DNA of 17,721 nt from an uncultured Lachnospiraceae bacterium (GTDB lineage: Bacteria > Bacillota > Clostridia > Lachnospirales > Lachnospiraceae). This document shows positions 1-8,766 of this stretch, one piece after another (position 1 is the stretch's first letter; every line of letters begins with the position of its first letter). A program made the translations under genes and the position numbers. The notes beneath the pieces were generated by a model. It was not told the origin of the DNA and ran no database searches. It was given only the letters and a program-made list of their open reading frames with translations. Location: assembly GCA_910583965.1 (NCBI GenBank), contig CAJUAE010000073.1:1-17721 (forward strand). The letters run 5' to 3'.

Positions 1-177
1 AAGTATTGATTTTTCAAGGAGCAAGTCCCATTTTTGATGTGGGAAGTTTGAGTATATTATTATATGTTTCTTTTTAATCATTTCTTAAAATCAAATGGAA
101 AAGTTTTTTTCTACTACACTGTCCACTGTGTCATATAAGCATACATTTTCTCTATTTCAGTGTGCACAGAATGCAAG
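1..177. other. Left flank with no recognisable gene
   Basis: This AT-rich stretch lies downstream of the DUF4956 gene. The longest open stretch I could read from the left edge on the plus strand is about 25 codons before a stop and resembles nothing I know. A 5-bp inverted repeat around 27-43 is too weak to call. It may be the tail of whatever lies outside the window. Confidence 0.5.
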
Positions 178-210
178 AAACCAGGCACAAAACAATCCTT
201 TGCCTGGTTT
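178..210 (-). terminator. Intrinsic terminator of the cotH-VTC-DUF4956 operon
   Basis: A perfect 10-bp inverted repeat, AAACCAGGCA at 178-187 and TGCCTGGTTT at 201-210, encloses a 13-nt loop. It starts 23 nt past the DUF4956 stop codon. On the minus strand the stem is followed by a short, imperfect T-rich stretch; on the plus strand by TTTTAT, so it may work in both directions. Confidence 0.7.
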
Positions 211-232
211 TATAAAAAACTGTTCTATTAAT

Positions 233-907
233 TTAATAAGTCACTTCCCCGTCATGGTCAATTATTGATACGTAAGATACCCCTTCAAGACCACTTAGTT
301 TCTGTACGAGACTGCCGCCGTCCTTTACTCGCAATTCCATCACAATGCTCATTCGTTCTGGCGCAATATTTCTTGATTTCACTTTAAAATATTTTGTGTA
401 TTCTGAAACTACCTTGCTGATATCATCCTCCATATCACAGTACATTGTCTGCACCATTAGTATCATTGGTGCCTGGGCAGCAGGAAACTTATCTAATACA
501 AAAATCATTGCGGTCACTACTACTGATAAAATACCAGCCAAGTGAAACAAGCCTACCCCACAAATAATTCCTATTGCTAAGGCCCAAAACATAAAAACCA
601 AATCTAAGGGGTCTTTTACTGCGGTTCGAAACCTGACAATAGACAACGCACCTACCATACCAAGAGAAACTACAATGCTAGACTGAATGGTAATAATAAC
701 TGCCGCTGTAATCATTGCTGTCGCCGCAAGTGAAATATTAAAGCTCTTATTATAAAAATTTTTTCTTGCAAAAATCCGATAGATAAAATAAATATACAAT
801 GCAAAAATCAAAGTAATAGCAAAAATCAATATCATTTCTGACAAAGATAAATCAGCCGCTGCAAATGTATTGACAAATGACTTTTTTAAGACATCATTAA
901 ACTTCAT
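233..907 (-). CDS. DUF4956 domain-containing membrane protein
   Basis: This 224-residue protein has no known biochemical activity. Hydrophobic segments lie at about residues 24-46, 57-80 and 102-137. Between the second and third is the signature of DUF4956, GALSIVRFRT at 86-95 followed by AVKDP. The last 80 residues are soluble and probably cytoplasmic, with a small alpha/beta pattern. The ATG overlaps the stop of the VTC gene by 4 nt (ATGA) and has a GGAGG site 9 nt upstream, so translation is probably coupled. DUF4956 proteins are commonly found beside VTC and CotH genes, as here, which suggests a membrane component acting with them. Family assignment is firm; the role is inference. Confidence 0.9.
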   Translation of the reverse strand: MKFNDVLKKSFVNTFAAADLSLSEMILIFAITLIFALYIYFIYRIFARKNFYNKSFNISLAATAMITAAVIITIQSSIVVSLGMVGALSIVRFRTAVKDPLDLVFMFWALAIGIICGVGLFHLAGILSVVVTAMIFVLDKFPAAQAPMILMVQTMYCDMEDDISKVVSEYTKYFKVKSRNIAPERMSIVMELRVKDGGSLVQKLSGLEGVSYVSIIDHDGEVTY

Positions 908-1605
908 AACATATTTCCTCCTGCAATGCTGTATTTCCTACACATATAGTATTTGGAATACGTCGTCTGGCGCAATCCTTGTGTTTGAATCACCGAATAG
1001 ATAAAATCTGGAAGTAGTTCGTCAAATTTAACTTCCAATATATGCTCTCCCAAAGGCATTACTGGTCTTGTGACAATATTGTCATCCAAAAATTTTTCCA
1101 CGCAATTTCCAGAACGAATATTGATATCAAATGTCACTCTGACATTCCCATCTCTATATACAAACGGGATTCTATCATACTCAACAATCACTTTTGGCCT
1201 TAAAAGCCGAATATTCTGCCACAGACAAAATTTGCGATAGACATCTGCATCCACTGCATCCATATCGACAAACAATCCTTGCATCGTTTTTCTGCACAAT
1301 GTTTCATCAATGTTACACGAAAGTTTTCTTGTTTTTCCGCGCTCTTTTTTCTTTAGTTCTAATCGAATATATGTTTTGTTATCATTATAAATTCTTAGTC
1401 GAAATTTCTCTCGCGGGTCATTTCCATTAATATTATCATAGAGACAGCGATTCTGATAATCATCAAAATATAGACTCCTTATTCTATACTGTTTATTGTT
1501 ACCAGCATACTTGTCATATTCCATCAGTCCTTGTATTTTATTTCCAATCAGTGCCAACTGCTGCCCAGAACAGATATATTTATATTCATGTCTATACTCA
1601 CTCAT
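904..1605 (-). CDS. VTC-domain protein (polyphosphate polymerase-like)
   Basis: This 233-residue protein matches the VTC catalytic (tunnel) domain. In yeast Vtc4 that domain makes polyphosphate from ATP. Visible family features are the N-terminal EYRHEYKY (3-10), YRIRSLYFDD (40-49), the basic strands KFRLRIY (68-74) and RLELKKKERGKTRK (81-94), VEYDRIPFVYR (141-151) and the acidic strand ILEVKFDE (189-196). These basic and acidic residues line the nucleotide and phosphate tunnel in characterised members. No membrane segment is visible. The reading frame extends upstream to a GTG at 1626, but the ATG at 1605 starts at the conserved N-terminus and has a G-rich site (GGGGG) 10 nt upstream. That start overlaps the cotH stop by 8 nt. 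Polymerase activity in this bacterial subfamily is not established. Confidence 0.9.
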   Translation of the reverse strand: MSEYRHEYKYICSGQQLALIGNKIQGLMEYDKYAGNNKQYRIRSLYFDDYQNRCLYDNINGNDPREKFRLRIYNDNKTYIRLELKKKERGKTRKLSCNIDETLCRKTMQGLFVDMDAVDADVYRKFCLWQNIRLLRPKVIVEYDRIPFVYRDGNVRVTFDINIRSGNCVEKFLDDNIVTRPVMPLGEHILEVKFDELLPDFIYSVIQTQGLRQTTYSKYYMCRKYSIAGGNML

Positions 1606-3313
1606 ATTGTATCTGCCCCCACTCACTTTTTAAATACTCAAGGCGCTGCTCCATAAATGTCAATAATTCCTCCACCTTTGCATGATACAATTCCTGCTTT
1701 TGGGCAAGTTCTGCTGACTCCGAAAAAGTATTCCATCGAACCATATTACAATCGTTTGACTTTTCAATTAGCTCCTTATTTTGATAGAGTATCTCCTTTG
1801 CCCATTGTCTGAGTTGCGGTTCAAAGTCTTGAAAAAATACCTTTGCCACTTCTTTTCTAAAATCCTCATGCTGATATAAAGCGTACCAAATATCAGAATC
1901 TTTTTCCTGTGATGCAGCATATAATCCAACAGGATCATGCAAATCAATTCCAGATTCTGTGATACCAGACGCGGCAATCGACTTATCATAATCCCAACAA
2001 GGTCCCGCAAAAAACTTATCGCTAATACTGTCATCATATTTATACAAATATTGACTTGTAAAAGAAGCATCTAAATTTTTAACAAACTCCTCAAGAAGAT
2101 ATTTCCGCGCAAAGGAATCCATATCAATATAGTCGCTATATGCTGCCCCAGTGTATGGACTATATCCATCTTCCGAAAAAATTGCATCTTCAAAATCTTG
2201 GTAACGATTGGCAATGTAAGATACCTGCTCATAAGATGCATATTTGGGACTTGCAAATACCACTGGCTGCATTCGGGAAGTAAGAAATCCACTCGCCTCC
2301 AATCCATAACGATCACTCGAATCAAGTTCTAGTAAATATCCACCTGAAATATTATCTGGTTCTTCTGGTATTCGGTATCCTTTGGTACTAAAAAGCCTTC
2401 CCTGCGGTTCCATAAAAAATTCCATCGAATCAAGAGGCATATTGTCATTCAACGTTTTCACTTCCTCCTCTAAATCGCGAACAGAAACTCTATTTTTCCC
2501 CACTTCAATCTTTTCTGTAAGCAGATAATTTCCAAGAAAATTACCATTTGCATACACATCCACATACTGTGCATCTGGGGTATACGCTAGATTTAACAGT
2601 TTGGCTATAGCAAAGGCGGTCGTGTTTCTAAGAAGTGTGTTGTCAAAAGCATTTGCAATTAGAATCCATTTTTTTGCCGAACCCATTCCAAACAAATCTG
2701 TTTTTTGTTCTAATTTTATGGTATACGATTTCTTATCCGTATCTTCAAAAGAAGAATTACCGCGGCAGTGTATCTCCTCAATGTTTCCCTCAAAATATTT
2801 GTGTCCTTTTCCATCTAAAAATAATGCTGTTCCAGACTCCGAATAATCTTTTGTTGCATGGAGCTGGTCTAACGTCCCTGAATCTGTTTCCAGAAAAAGT
2901 GCGGGAATCTTAGAAGTATACATTACCTCCAATGAATAAGCCGGACTGTCCTTTGCGTTATTCATACACACGGTATGTTGTCCCTGCGTAAAACGATACT
3001 TTCCACCATTCTTTACTTTTTTTCCGTCAATATAGACAACTTCTGTGCCAAAAATTTCTAAGTCCAACTTTTTTCCCTGAAATGCTCCTGGCAAAAAAAG
3101 AAAATATTTATTGTTTTGCTCCTCTTTCCACCACTTGACAGAACTGTTTTTCCTAACCCAGACAGAAAGCGCAAATTCTTTATCAGAAACATTGACTTGT
3201 TCTGCACTCACAGAATGTTCTTCTGTAAAATCTAACATTGTAATTATAGTAGTCAACAAAAATAACAACAGTATTATCACTGCTCTTTTATAATTTCTAA
3301 AACGAATTTCCAT
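1598..3313 (-). CDS. CotH family kinase, membrane-anchored or secreted
   Basis: CotH is an atypical protein kinase that phosphorylates spore-coat proteins in Bacillus; relatives here are not characterised. The 571-residue product begins with a basic patch and a hydrophobic helix (about 9-28) that would export or anchor it. A beta-rich region at about 45-135 precedes the kinase fold. Core motifs are RGNSSF (184-189), KKSY (194-197), KKWILIANAFDNTLLRN (214-230), LLTEKIEV (264-271), EEFVKNLDASF (408-418) and CWDYD (439-443). The WDYD element matches the metal-binding Asp region. The ATG has an AAGGG site about 10 nt upstream and lies 42 nt from a promoter -10 box. It is the first gene of a three-gene operon with the VTC and DUF4956 genes. 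The substrate is unknown; no CotB-like target is visible nearby. Confidence 0.9.
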   Translation of the reverse strand: MEIRFRNYKRAVIILLLFLLTTIITMLDFTEEHSVSAEQVNVSDKEFALSVWVRKNSSVKWWKEEQNNKYFLFLPGAFQGKKLDLEIFGTEVVYIDGKKVKNGGKYRFTQGQHTVCMNNAKDSPAYSLEVMYTSKIPALFLETDSGTLDQLHATKDYSESGTALFLDGKGHKYFEGNIEEIHCRGNSSFEDTDKKSYTIKLEQKTDLFGMGSAKKWILIANAFDNTLLRNTTAFAIAKLLNLAYTPDAQYVDVYANGNFLGNYLLTEKIEVGKNRVSVRDLEEEVKTLNDNMPLDSMEFFMEPQGRLFSTKGYRIPEEPDNISGGYLLELDSSDRYGLEASGFLTSRMQPVVFASPKYASYEQVSYIANRYQDFEDAIFSEDGYSPYTGAAYSDYIDMDSFARKYLLEEFVKNLDASFTSQYLYKYDDSISDKFFAGPCWDYDKSIAASGITESGIDLHDPVGLYAASQEKDSDIWYALYQHEDFRKEVAKVFFQDFEPQLRQWAKEILYQNKELIEKSNDCNMVRWNTFSESAELAQKQELYHAKVEELLTFMEQRLEYLKSEWGQIQYE

Positions 3314-3354
3314 CTATATCGCACCCTTAACTGATTCTCCCAAACTCGTTCTAA

Positions 3355-3383
3355 AGTATAAATCGCAATGAATCACATCACAA
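3355..3383 (-). promoter_or_regulatory. Promoter of the cotH-VTC-DUF4956 operon
   Basis: On the minus strand TTGTGA (3378-3383) is separated by 17 nt from TATACT (3355-3360), a good sigma-A match (4/6 and 5/6). It lies 42 nt upstream of the cotH start. Confidence 0.55.
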
Positions 3384-3468
3384 CATATTTAGCTTCTTTT
3401 TAACAAAATTTTAAAGCAATTTATACTTTGTTTATATTTCTTCTTTTCATTTTCCATTTTTGACAAAA

Positions 3469-3518
3469 AATAAGAAATGATACATCAGTCTTTCATTTCT
3501 GACACATCATTTCTTATT
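3469..3518 (-). terminator. AT-rich hairpin terminator after the GtrII gene
   Basis: Perfect 13-bp arms, AATAAGAAATGAT at 3469-3481 and its complement at 3506-3518, extend inward after a 3-nt mismatch by TCAG/CTGA. On the minus strand the stem runs straight into TTTTTT. It lies about 70 nt past the stop of the gene ending at 3589 and separates regions A and B. Confidence 0.65.
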
Positions 3519-3588
3519 ATGCACATGAACGTGGAAACGTTATACAGCGAAAGCTCCCCGCGGCCAGCGCGAGTAGAGAACGCCTTTC

Positions 3589-5166
3589 CTACTTGGTTTC
3601 ACACATTTTTACAACCCATATATCATTGATTTTCTGCACACAGCCATTATGCGGATACGCGGGCATATTCTGATAAGTCTCTGTTTGCATAATTTCCTCT
3701 TTTTTATCAAATCGCAAGTCAGCCATATCATACCCAATAAACATTTTAATAAAATTATCTCGCACACTCATTGTGATAAGACCATTCTCAAGCGCAACAC
3801 CATCAAGTTCTCTAAGATCCTCTGCATCAAGTACGTCAACCTCCACACTACTTGGATTTTCCCTATAATGAAATTCTCCCAATATCTCAATGCTGTCCCC
3901 CTCCTCAAATCCCGGAGTTGTCTCAACCATAGCAAGCACTCTATTAAAATACTGTTGTACGCGCTCTGTTGCAAAATTTGTCCTTAAGTACGCGCGATTT
4001 GCCAAAAGATAATCCGTATAACTGCTCACAAACACAGTGGATATTGTAACAATTACAAGCAAATAACGCAGTATATTTCTCCATCTTATCGAAATTGGTT
4101 TTACATGCCAATCCTCCATACAATATTCTAAAAGCGCCAATACCAATACATAAATCAACGCGTAAGCATACAACATCAGCATAGAGTAACTTACTTCTGG
4201 TGCCATAAAATAGATAAAAGCTGCGGCCAGCGGAACCAAAAAACACAGAATTGTCAACAGTAAAAGCGTAAGCTTGTCTTTATATAGTTTTCTCTCAATT
4301 GCAAGATACACAAACAATACAACCGCAAGAATACAAGTAATAATATTTGCTGTTTGTGCTGTACTGCTTACAAATGCAAATGGTTTCCAAAGAAAATATT
4401 CTAAAAAGCGCTTATAGCACCTTGCAATTAAAACTGGCATCTCACGAATGGCGATCTGTCCCATATTTCCCACACCGCCATAGGTCTCATTGTCAATATT
4501 GGGATATATAATATGGGAAAGTTTCATATAGAGAAAAACACTTATGCCAAGCACTACCACACACAGGATTCCTTTTTTCAATACTTCAGGAAATTTTTTA
4601 TTATGATAGATATCCGAAATCATACTAAATAACATCAGCGTGATCGCTAAACTCGCATAACTTTGATAAGTTCCAAGTGAACAAATTAATAATCCTATAG
4701 AAAACAACCACCCAAATCGATACTTTCGCAAAAAGTATACAGCCAATGTTGTCATCAAAATACCAATTCCAGAAGTATGCGCCATAAACATAAAGGACAT
4801 TGTACTAACCACACTTGGAAACGTCTCAAGTATGGCTGCTGTAAGAATTGCGCTCGTAGTACTTTTTAACTGCAAAATTTCCAAAATCAAACACGCCGAT
4901 ATTGCAATGCACACTATTAGTAAAAAACCATGCACTGCCGGCACACTGTATCTTCCCCCAAGCGGATGAACATATTTTAAAAACCATCTCCCCAAGTAAT
5001 CACCACTGCCATAGGTTCCCATACTGTTCGCATCATCCCAATTGAGAAACTTGTGGGTAAGCATATAAAAATGTGTAAGCCATCCTACAATAATCCCTGA
5101 TAAAAAACATATTCTTGTATGCTTTGGAATCTTTTTATTTAACTGCTCTAACAAATCAAAACTCAT
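3589..5166 (-). CDS. GtrII-type membrane glucosyltransferase-like protein
   Basis: This 525-residue polytopic protein resembles the Glucos_trans_II (GtrII) family. Members are thought to transfer a sugar from a polyprenyl-phosphate carrier to a surface polymer on the outer face of the membrane. After one hydrophobic helix comes the motif LNWDDANSM (41-49) and GDYLGRWFL; the two Asp residues (44-45) sit where GT-C enzymes hold their catalytic acid. About ten further hydrophobic helices follow to residue 390, then a soluble C-terminal domain of some 130 residues. The frame opens with TTG at 5169, but the adjacent ATG at 5166 is the better start. It overlaps the upstream DUF6311 gene by 11 nt, so the two are probably co-translated. 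Sugar and acceptor cannot be told from the sequence. Confidence 0.8.
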   Translation of the reverse strand: MSFDLLEQLNKKIPKHTRICFLSGIIVGWLTHFYMLTHKFLNWDDANSMGTYGSGDYLGRWFLKYVHPLGGRYSVPAVHGFLLIVCIAISACLILEILQLKSTTSAILTAAILETFPSVVSTMSFMFMAHTSGIGILMTTLAVYFLRKYRFGWLFSIGLLICSLGTYQSYASLAITLMLFSMISDIYHNKKFPEVLKKGILCVVVLGISVFLYMKLSHIIYPNIDNETYGGVGNMGQIAIREMPVLIARCYKRFLEYFLWKPFAFVSSTAQTANIITCILAVVLFVYLAIERKLYKDKLTLLLLTILCFLVPLAAAFIYFMAPEVSYSMLMLYAYALIYVLVLALLEYCMEDWHVKPISIRWRNILRYLLVIVTISTVFVSSYTDYLLANRAYLRTNFATERVQQYFNRVLAMVETTPGFEEGDSIEILGEFHYRENPSSVEVDVLDAEDLRELDGVALENGLITMSVRDNFIKMFIGYDMADLRFDKKEEIMQTETYQNMPAYPHNGCVQKINDIWVVKMCETK

Positions 5167-6853
5167 CAAACTGATACCTCTCCTGTCTCAATGCAAATGT
5201 TGTCCCCACAACATATGCATCTGCCTGATAAAAATTAAGATCACAATCTACGTATTTTGATATTTCCTCCTGCCGAAATACAAAAAGATAGGTGTCATCT
5301 GGATTGCGCAGTGCCTCTTGTGTATCTTTTTCCACACCAATTCCCCGAGCAAAATAAAAATTATTCATTGTGAGCTGATTGTCAAATGCCCACTTTGACA
5401 TCTCTAATATCTCCTTATTTTCAAAATTATTTGACACCCAAACCAAATGTTTCAAATCTTTTCTCTCAGAAAGTTCCTCCCAAACTGGATCTTGGAAAGG
5501 CGAAACATATGTTTCTTTTTTTACAAATTGCTTTCTTAAATCTATAAGTCTACCACTAATATCAAATATTTGAAGAAAACAACAAATTGCTATAGTCACA
5601 GTCCCAACAACTGCTGTTTTTTTATATTGCAGTCTCCTTTTTTCAAAAATACTATCCCACAACTTCACATTACAGACAATCACAGCGACATATATCAAAT
5701 AATTTACTGGCCAGATAATTCTTCCTGTAGCACGAAAAATACTCCAATAATGCGTTAATGTACTGCTATCTGTAAGCACAAACAAAAGTTTGTCGTTCCA
5801 AGTCACTACTGGTGAAGCTGCAAACAAAATCAATCCTATGCTTATTATTACTCCAACCAATAACTCTATCCAATTTTTTCTAAGACACCTACCTCTATTC
5901 TTTATCAACTCTAAAGCTACAAAAATAACTGCAACTAACATTAATACAAAAATTCCAAACCCCAGATATGCAAATCCCTCATACTGAAGTTCATTGTACA
6001 TTGGAAGTGCATCAAAAAAACGAGAATATCCCTTCTCATTAAAAAAACTATTTAAATTAAAACTGCACTCTCCTAATCCTTTGTCATTTGATATTGCGCG
6101 TGTTGAAAATCCTCCCAATAGATAAGTGCTGACAAAGAGCATACTGACAAATGACACCCCGGGCAGTAAATACTTCCACCGAAATCTTTTTTCTCTTAAA
6201 ATACTACATAAAATATATCCACACAGAAACGCACCGCACATTGGAAGAAAATACATATGCACGGCTGCTATAAGCGCTCCTAAAATGCCCCAGCACAATA
6301 TCGCTTTTTTGGTATTTTGATAATCTTTTCTATTTCTAATATATAAATAAATCGCGGCAAGAATTAACCAATGTCCACCAAGCGCAGTATGTTTAAACAT
6401 TCGTTCAATTACAATTGGCGACACCACAAAGAATACACTGCCAATCAATAATTGTATTTTTCCTATAGAAAATTCTCGCAATATCTTAGCTGCAAAAAAA
6501 CCATGTAATGCAAAACTTATGATTCCCCACCATCCTAAATACTGAAAAGTATCTGGCAAAATAAACGAAAACAACTTAAAAAAAACAGCTAGTACTGGTA
6601 TGGAATCTGTGAAAATAATAGAGGTGTAGGAAGGATACGCCAAATTGTTTGTAAGACCAATGGGGAAAGTCCAATCACTACTTCTATAAAAACACCATCC
6701 TAAATAATGTTGTGTTAAATCCCCTTTCCCCAACAACCAATCATCATAGGTTGGATTTAATACAGCAACTCCATATACTGCAATAAATACCATCATACCA
6801 ATCATAGCAGATAATCCATATAATATACCATCACAATTTCGTTTTATGCACAT
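5156..6853 (-). CDS. DUF6311-type polytopic membrane protein (GT-C-like)
   Basis: This 565-residue protein has about ten to twelve hydrophobic helices and a soluble C-terminal part of about 120 residues. After the first helix comes LNPTYDDWLLGKGDLTQHYLG (32-52), followed by DWTFPIGL, which I recognise as the DUF6311 pattern. An Asp-rich first outer loop (Asp37, Asp38, Asp45) followed by many helices is the layout of GT-C glycosyltransferases that use lipid-linked sugars, so a glycosyltransferase role is plausible but not shown. The ATG has AAAGGA 8 nt upstream and lies about 34 nt from the predicted transcription start. It is the first gene of a two-gene unit with the GtrII-type gene. Confidence 0.8.
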   Translation of the reverse strand: MCIKRNCDGILYGLSAMIGMMVFIAVYGVAVLNPTYDDWLLGKGDLTQHYLGWCFYRSSDWTFPIGLTNNLAYPSYTSIIFTDSIPVLAVFFKLFSFILPDTFQYLGWWGIISFALHGFFAAKILREFSIGKIQLLIGSVFFVVSPIVIERMFKHTALGGHWLILAAIYLYIRNRKDYQNTKKAILCWGILGALIAAVHMYFLPMCGAFLCGYILCSILREKRFRWKYLLPGVSFVSMLFVSTYLLGGFSTRAISNDKGLGECSFNLNSFFNEKGYSRFFDALPMYNELQYEGFAYLGFGIFVLMLVAVIFVALELIKNRGRCLRKNWIELLVGVIISIGLILFAASPVVTWNDKLLFVLTDSSTLTHYWSIFRATGRIIWPVNYLIYVAVIVCNVKLWDSIFEKRRLQYKKTAVVGTVTIAICCFLQIFDISGRLIDLRKQFVKKETYVSPFQDPVWEELSERKDLKHLVWVSNNFENKEILEMSKWAFDNQLTMNNFYFARGIGVEKDTQEALRNPDDTYLFVFRQEEISKYVDCDLNFYQADAYVVGTTFALRQERYQFDEF

Positions 6854-6893
6854 ACTTTCTTTCCTTTAAAATTATTTTTATGATTTTAGTACC

Positions 6894-6922
6894 ATTCTAA
6901 CCACTCTTATCCTAAATTGCAA
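6894..6922 (-). promoter_or_regulatory. Minus-strand promoter of the DUF6311-GtrII unit
   Basis: TTGCAA (6917-6922) and TAGAAT (6894-6899), read on the minus strand, are separated by 17 nt. They match the sigma-A consensus at 4/6 and 5/6 positions. The box lies 40 nt upstream of the DUF6311 start. Confidence 0.5.
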
Positions 6923-6938
6923 GAAATTTTAACCTTAC

Positions 6939-6967
6939 TTGTATTTTCCTCTCTTTCCTTTTATAAT
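6939..6967 (+). promoter_or_regulatory. Plus-strand promoter of the LIC_10190-type gene
   Basis: TTGTAT (6939-6944), a 17-nt spacer and a perfect TATAAT (6962-6967) lie 66 nt upstream of the start at 7034. It is back to back with the minus-strand promoter; the two -35 boxes are only 16 nt apart, so one regulator could control both directions. Confidence 0.6.
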
Positions 6968-7033
6968 ATCTTTATGAATATCTGTAACCATACAGACACA
7001 GACTAAAGCAAACGACAGAAACGGAGGAACGCT

Positions 7034-8746
7034 ATGATAACAGTATTATTAAATTGGGGATATATTTTTATTATCACATATCTAATTGGATTAGGATTTT
7101 TTAAGCTATTATCAATTCTTTTAAAAAGACCATTTACCATTACTTTTTTTTCCTCGATATTGTGTGGTGTTGCAGTCACTACTGTCTACGCACAATTGCT
7201 AAGTCTTTTTTGCAAAATTGGCTTTTTTGCAAATTTACTCCTAGTTATCTTTTGTATCGTTACACTAATTATCTATCCCCATTCTTTTTATAAAGAAACG
7301 CTGCAAAAAATAAAACTTGCCTTTTTTTCTTGGCAAGGATTGTTATATATTGGTCTGATTCTTTTTATTGCCTTTTATACATCGCGCGGTACAATCCACA
7401 CAGACACAAGCTTGTATCATGCGCAGGCAATCCGATGGTACGAGGAATATGGTGTTGTAAAAGGTCTTGGAAACTTACAATGGCATTTTGCGTACAACAG
7501 TTCCTATTTTGCATTTGCATCTCTATTTAGTTTGAAATTCCTGTGTGGTCAATCCCTTCACTGTACAACAGGCTTTATTGCCATTATTTTAATCCTGTGG
7601 TCGCTCCATCACCTGCGCGGATTTCTTACGCATACAAGCCATATGTGTGATATGTGTTGTGTTGGCATTCTTTTTTATATGCTTGTCAACTTAACTGGAT
7701 GTGTCTCTCCAGCCTCCGATTATGCCTCCATGTATATGGCGCTCTATCTGATTGCTCGTTGGTGTCAAACAATAGGACAATCCCCTAATAACATTGATAC
7801 CTTTGCACTTTTAAGCATTTTTTCTGTGTATGTAATGACACTGAAATTGTCTACTGGCTTACTGATTTTGCTGGTAATCTTTCCACTGGTATACCTTATC
7901 AAAGCCAAACGCATCAAAGATATTTTCATCTATTTTGGTCTTGGCTTTTTAACGGCGGCACCTTTTCTCATTCGGAATGTTATTATATCGGGCTGGCTTT
8001 TATACCCATTTGCTGCGATTGACTTATTTCAATTCGATTGGAAAATGCCAGAAAGATATGTTAATATTGATTCTTCTACCATAAAAGTATGGGCAAGATG
8101 CCTGTATGATCCGAAGTTAATTGATATGCCTTTTCAAGAATGGCTCCCCATCTGGTGGAATGCACAAGAACGCTATTCACAGATGCTCATTTTGACCAAC
8201 CTACTTGCGCTTGTTTTAAATATCGCAATATTGCTACACAAAATAATAACAAAATCCAAACGATGCTGGAATACAATACTGCTCAATTTATGCACTTTTG
8301 TCTGCCTTATTTCTTGGCTGTTTTTGGCGCCATTTATCCGATATGGTCTTGCATTTCTTCTTGCAGTTCCTATGCTTTCTATTGGAATGTGGCTGGGAAT
8401 GTGGCCCCAAAAAACCCAGCCAAGCAGCTTTTACAAATTATTTTCAGGCAGTATTGTGTTTCTTATGTTTTTTGTACTCACGCCATATTGGGATCACTAC
8501 TTTGTAGATGATATTGTATTTATCAAACAAAATTTAAAACAGCCCTATTATATCTGTCAAAAAGATTATGACACTTCCACAATGAAAGAATATGACATGA
8601 ATGGAATTATCATATACTGTCCAGAAGAAGGACAGATTACAGGTTACGACTACTTTCCTTCTTCATCATACGATTATATGATTCAGCTTACAGAACTTAG
8701 GGGGACTACACTCAAAGATGGATTTCGATCCCTAGAGAGGGAATAG
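7034..8746 (+). CDS. LIC_10190 family polytopic membrane protein
   Basis: This 570-residue protein has about twelve hydrophobic helices and a short soluble tail. The large loop after the third or fourth helix carries HTDTSLYHAQAIRWYEEYG (122-140) and GLGNLQWHFAYNSS (144-157), which I recognise as the hallmark of the LIC_10190 family. An Asp (124) and His (129) in a first large outer loop again suggest a GT-C fold, so it may be a surface glycan glycosyltransferase; no activity is known. The ATG is preceded by GGAGG with 6-nt spacing and a strong promoter. It is the only plus-strand gene in the window, and it ends 20 nt from the convergent gmhB stop, with no clear terminator between them. Confidence 0.8.
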   Translation: MITVLLNWGYIFIITYLIGLGFFKLLSILLKRPFTITFFSSILCGVAVTTVYAQLLSLFCKIGFFANLLLVIFCIVTLIIYPHSFYKETLQKIKLAFFSWQGLLYIGLILFIAFYTSRGTIHTDTSLYHAQAIRWYEEYGVVKGLGNLQWHFAYNSSYFAFASLFSLKFLCGQSLHCTTGFIAIILILWSLHHLRGFLTHTSHMCDMCCVGILFYMLVNLTGCVSPASDYASMYMALYLIARWCQTIGQSPNNIDTFALLSIFSVYVMTLKLSTGLLILLVIFPLVYLIKAKRIKDIFIYFGLGFLTAAPFLIRNVIISGWLLYPFAAIDLFQFDWKMPERYVNIDSSTIKVWARCLYDPKLIDMPFQEWLPIWWNAQERYSQMLILTNLLALVLNIAILLHKIITKSKRCWNTILLNLCTFVCLISWLFLAPFIRYGLAFLLAVPMLSIGMWLGMWPQKTQPSSFYKLFSGSIVFLMFFVLTPYWDHYFVDDIVFIKQNLKQPYYICQKDYDTSTMKEYDMNGIIIYCPEEGQITGYDYFPSSSYDYMIQLTELRGTTLKDGFRSLERE

Positions 8747-8766
8747 TACAGCGACGTCTAGTCTTC

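Noticed and set aside
27..43. Short inverted repeat (TCCCA/TGGGA) near the left edge
   Set aside because: A 5-bp stem without a T-run or neighbouring gene is not enough to call a terminator or site.
1606..1626. GTG start for the VTC gene
   Set aside because: The ATG at 1605 begins at the conserved family N-terminus and has a G-rich site upstream.
8140..8511. 123-codon plus-strand ORF inside the LIC_10190-type gene
   Set aside because: It is in another frame of a clear membrane protein gene, has biased Cys/His-rich composition and no ribosome binding site.
8729..8742. TCCCT/AGGGA inverted repeat at the end of the LIC_10190-type gene
   Set aside because: A 5-bp stem inside codons without a T-run; too weak for a terminator between the convergent genes.
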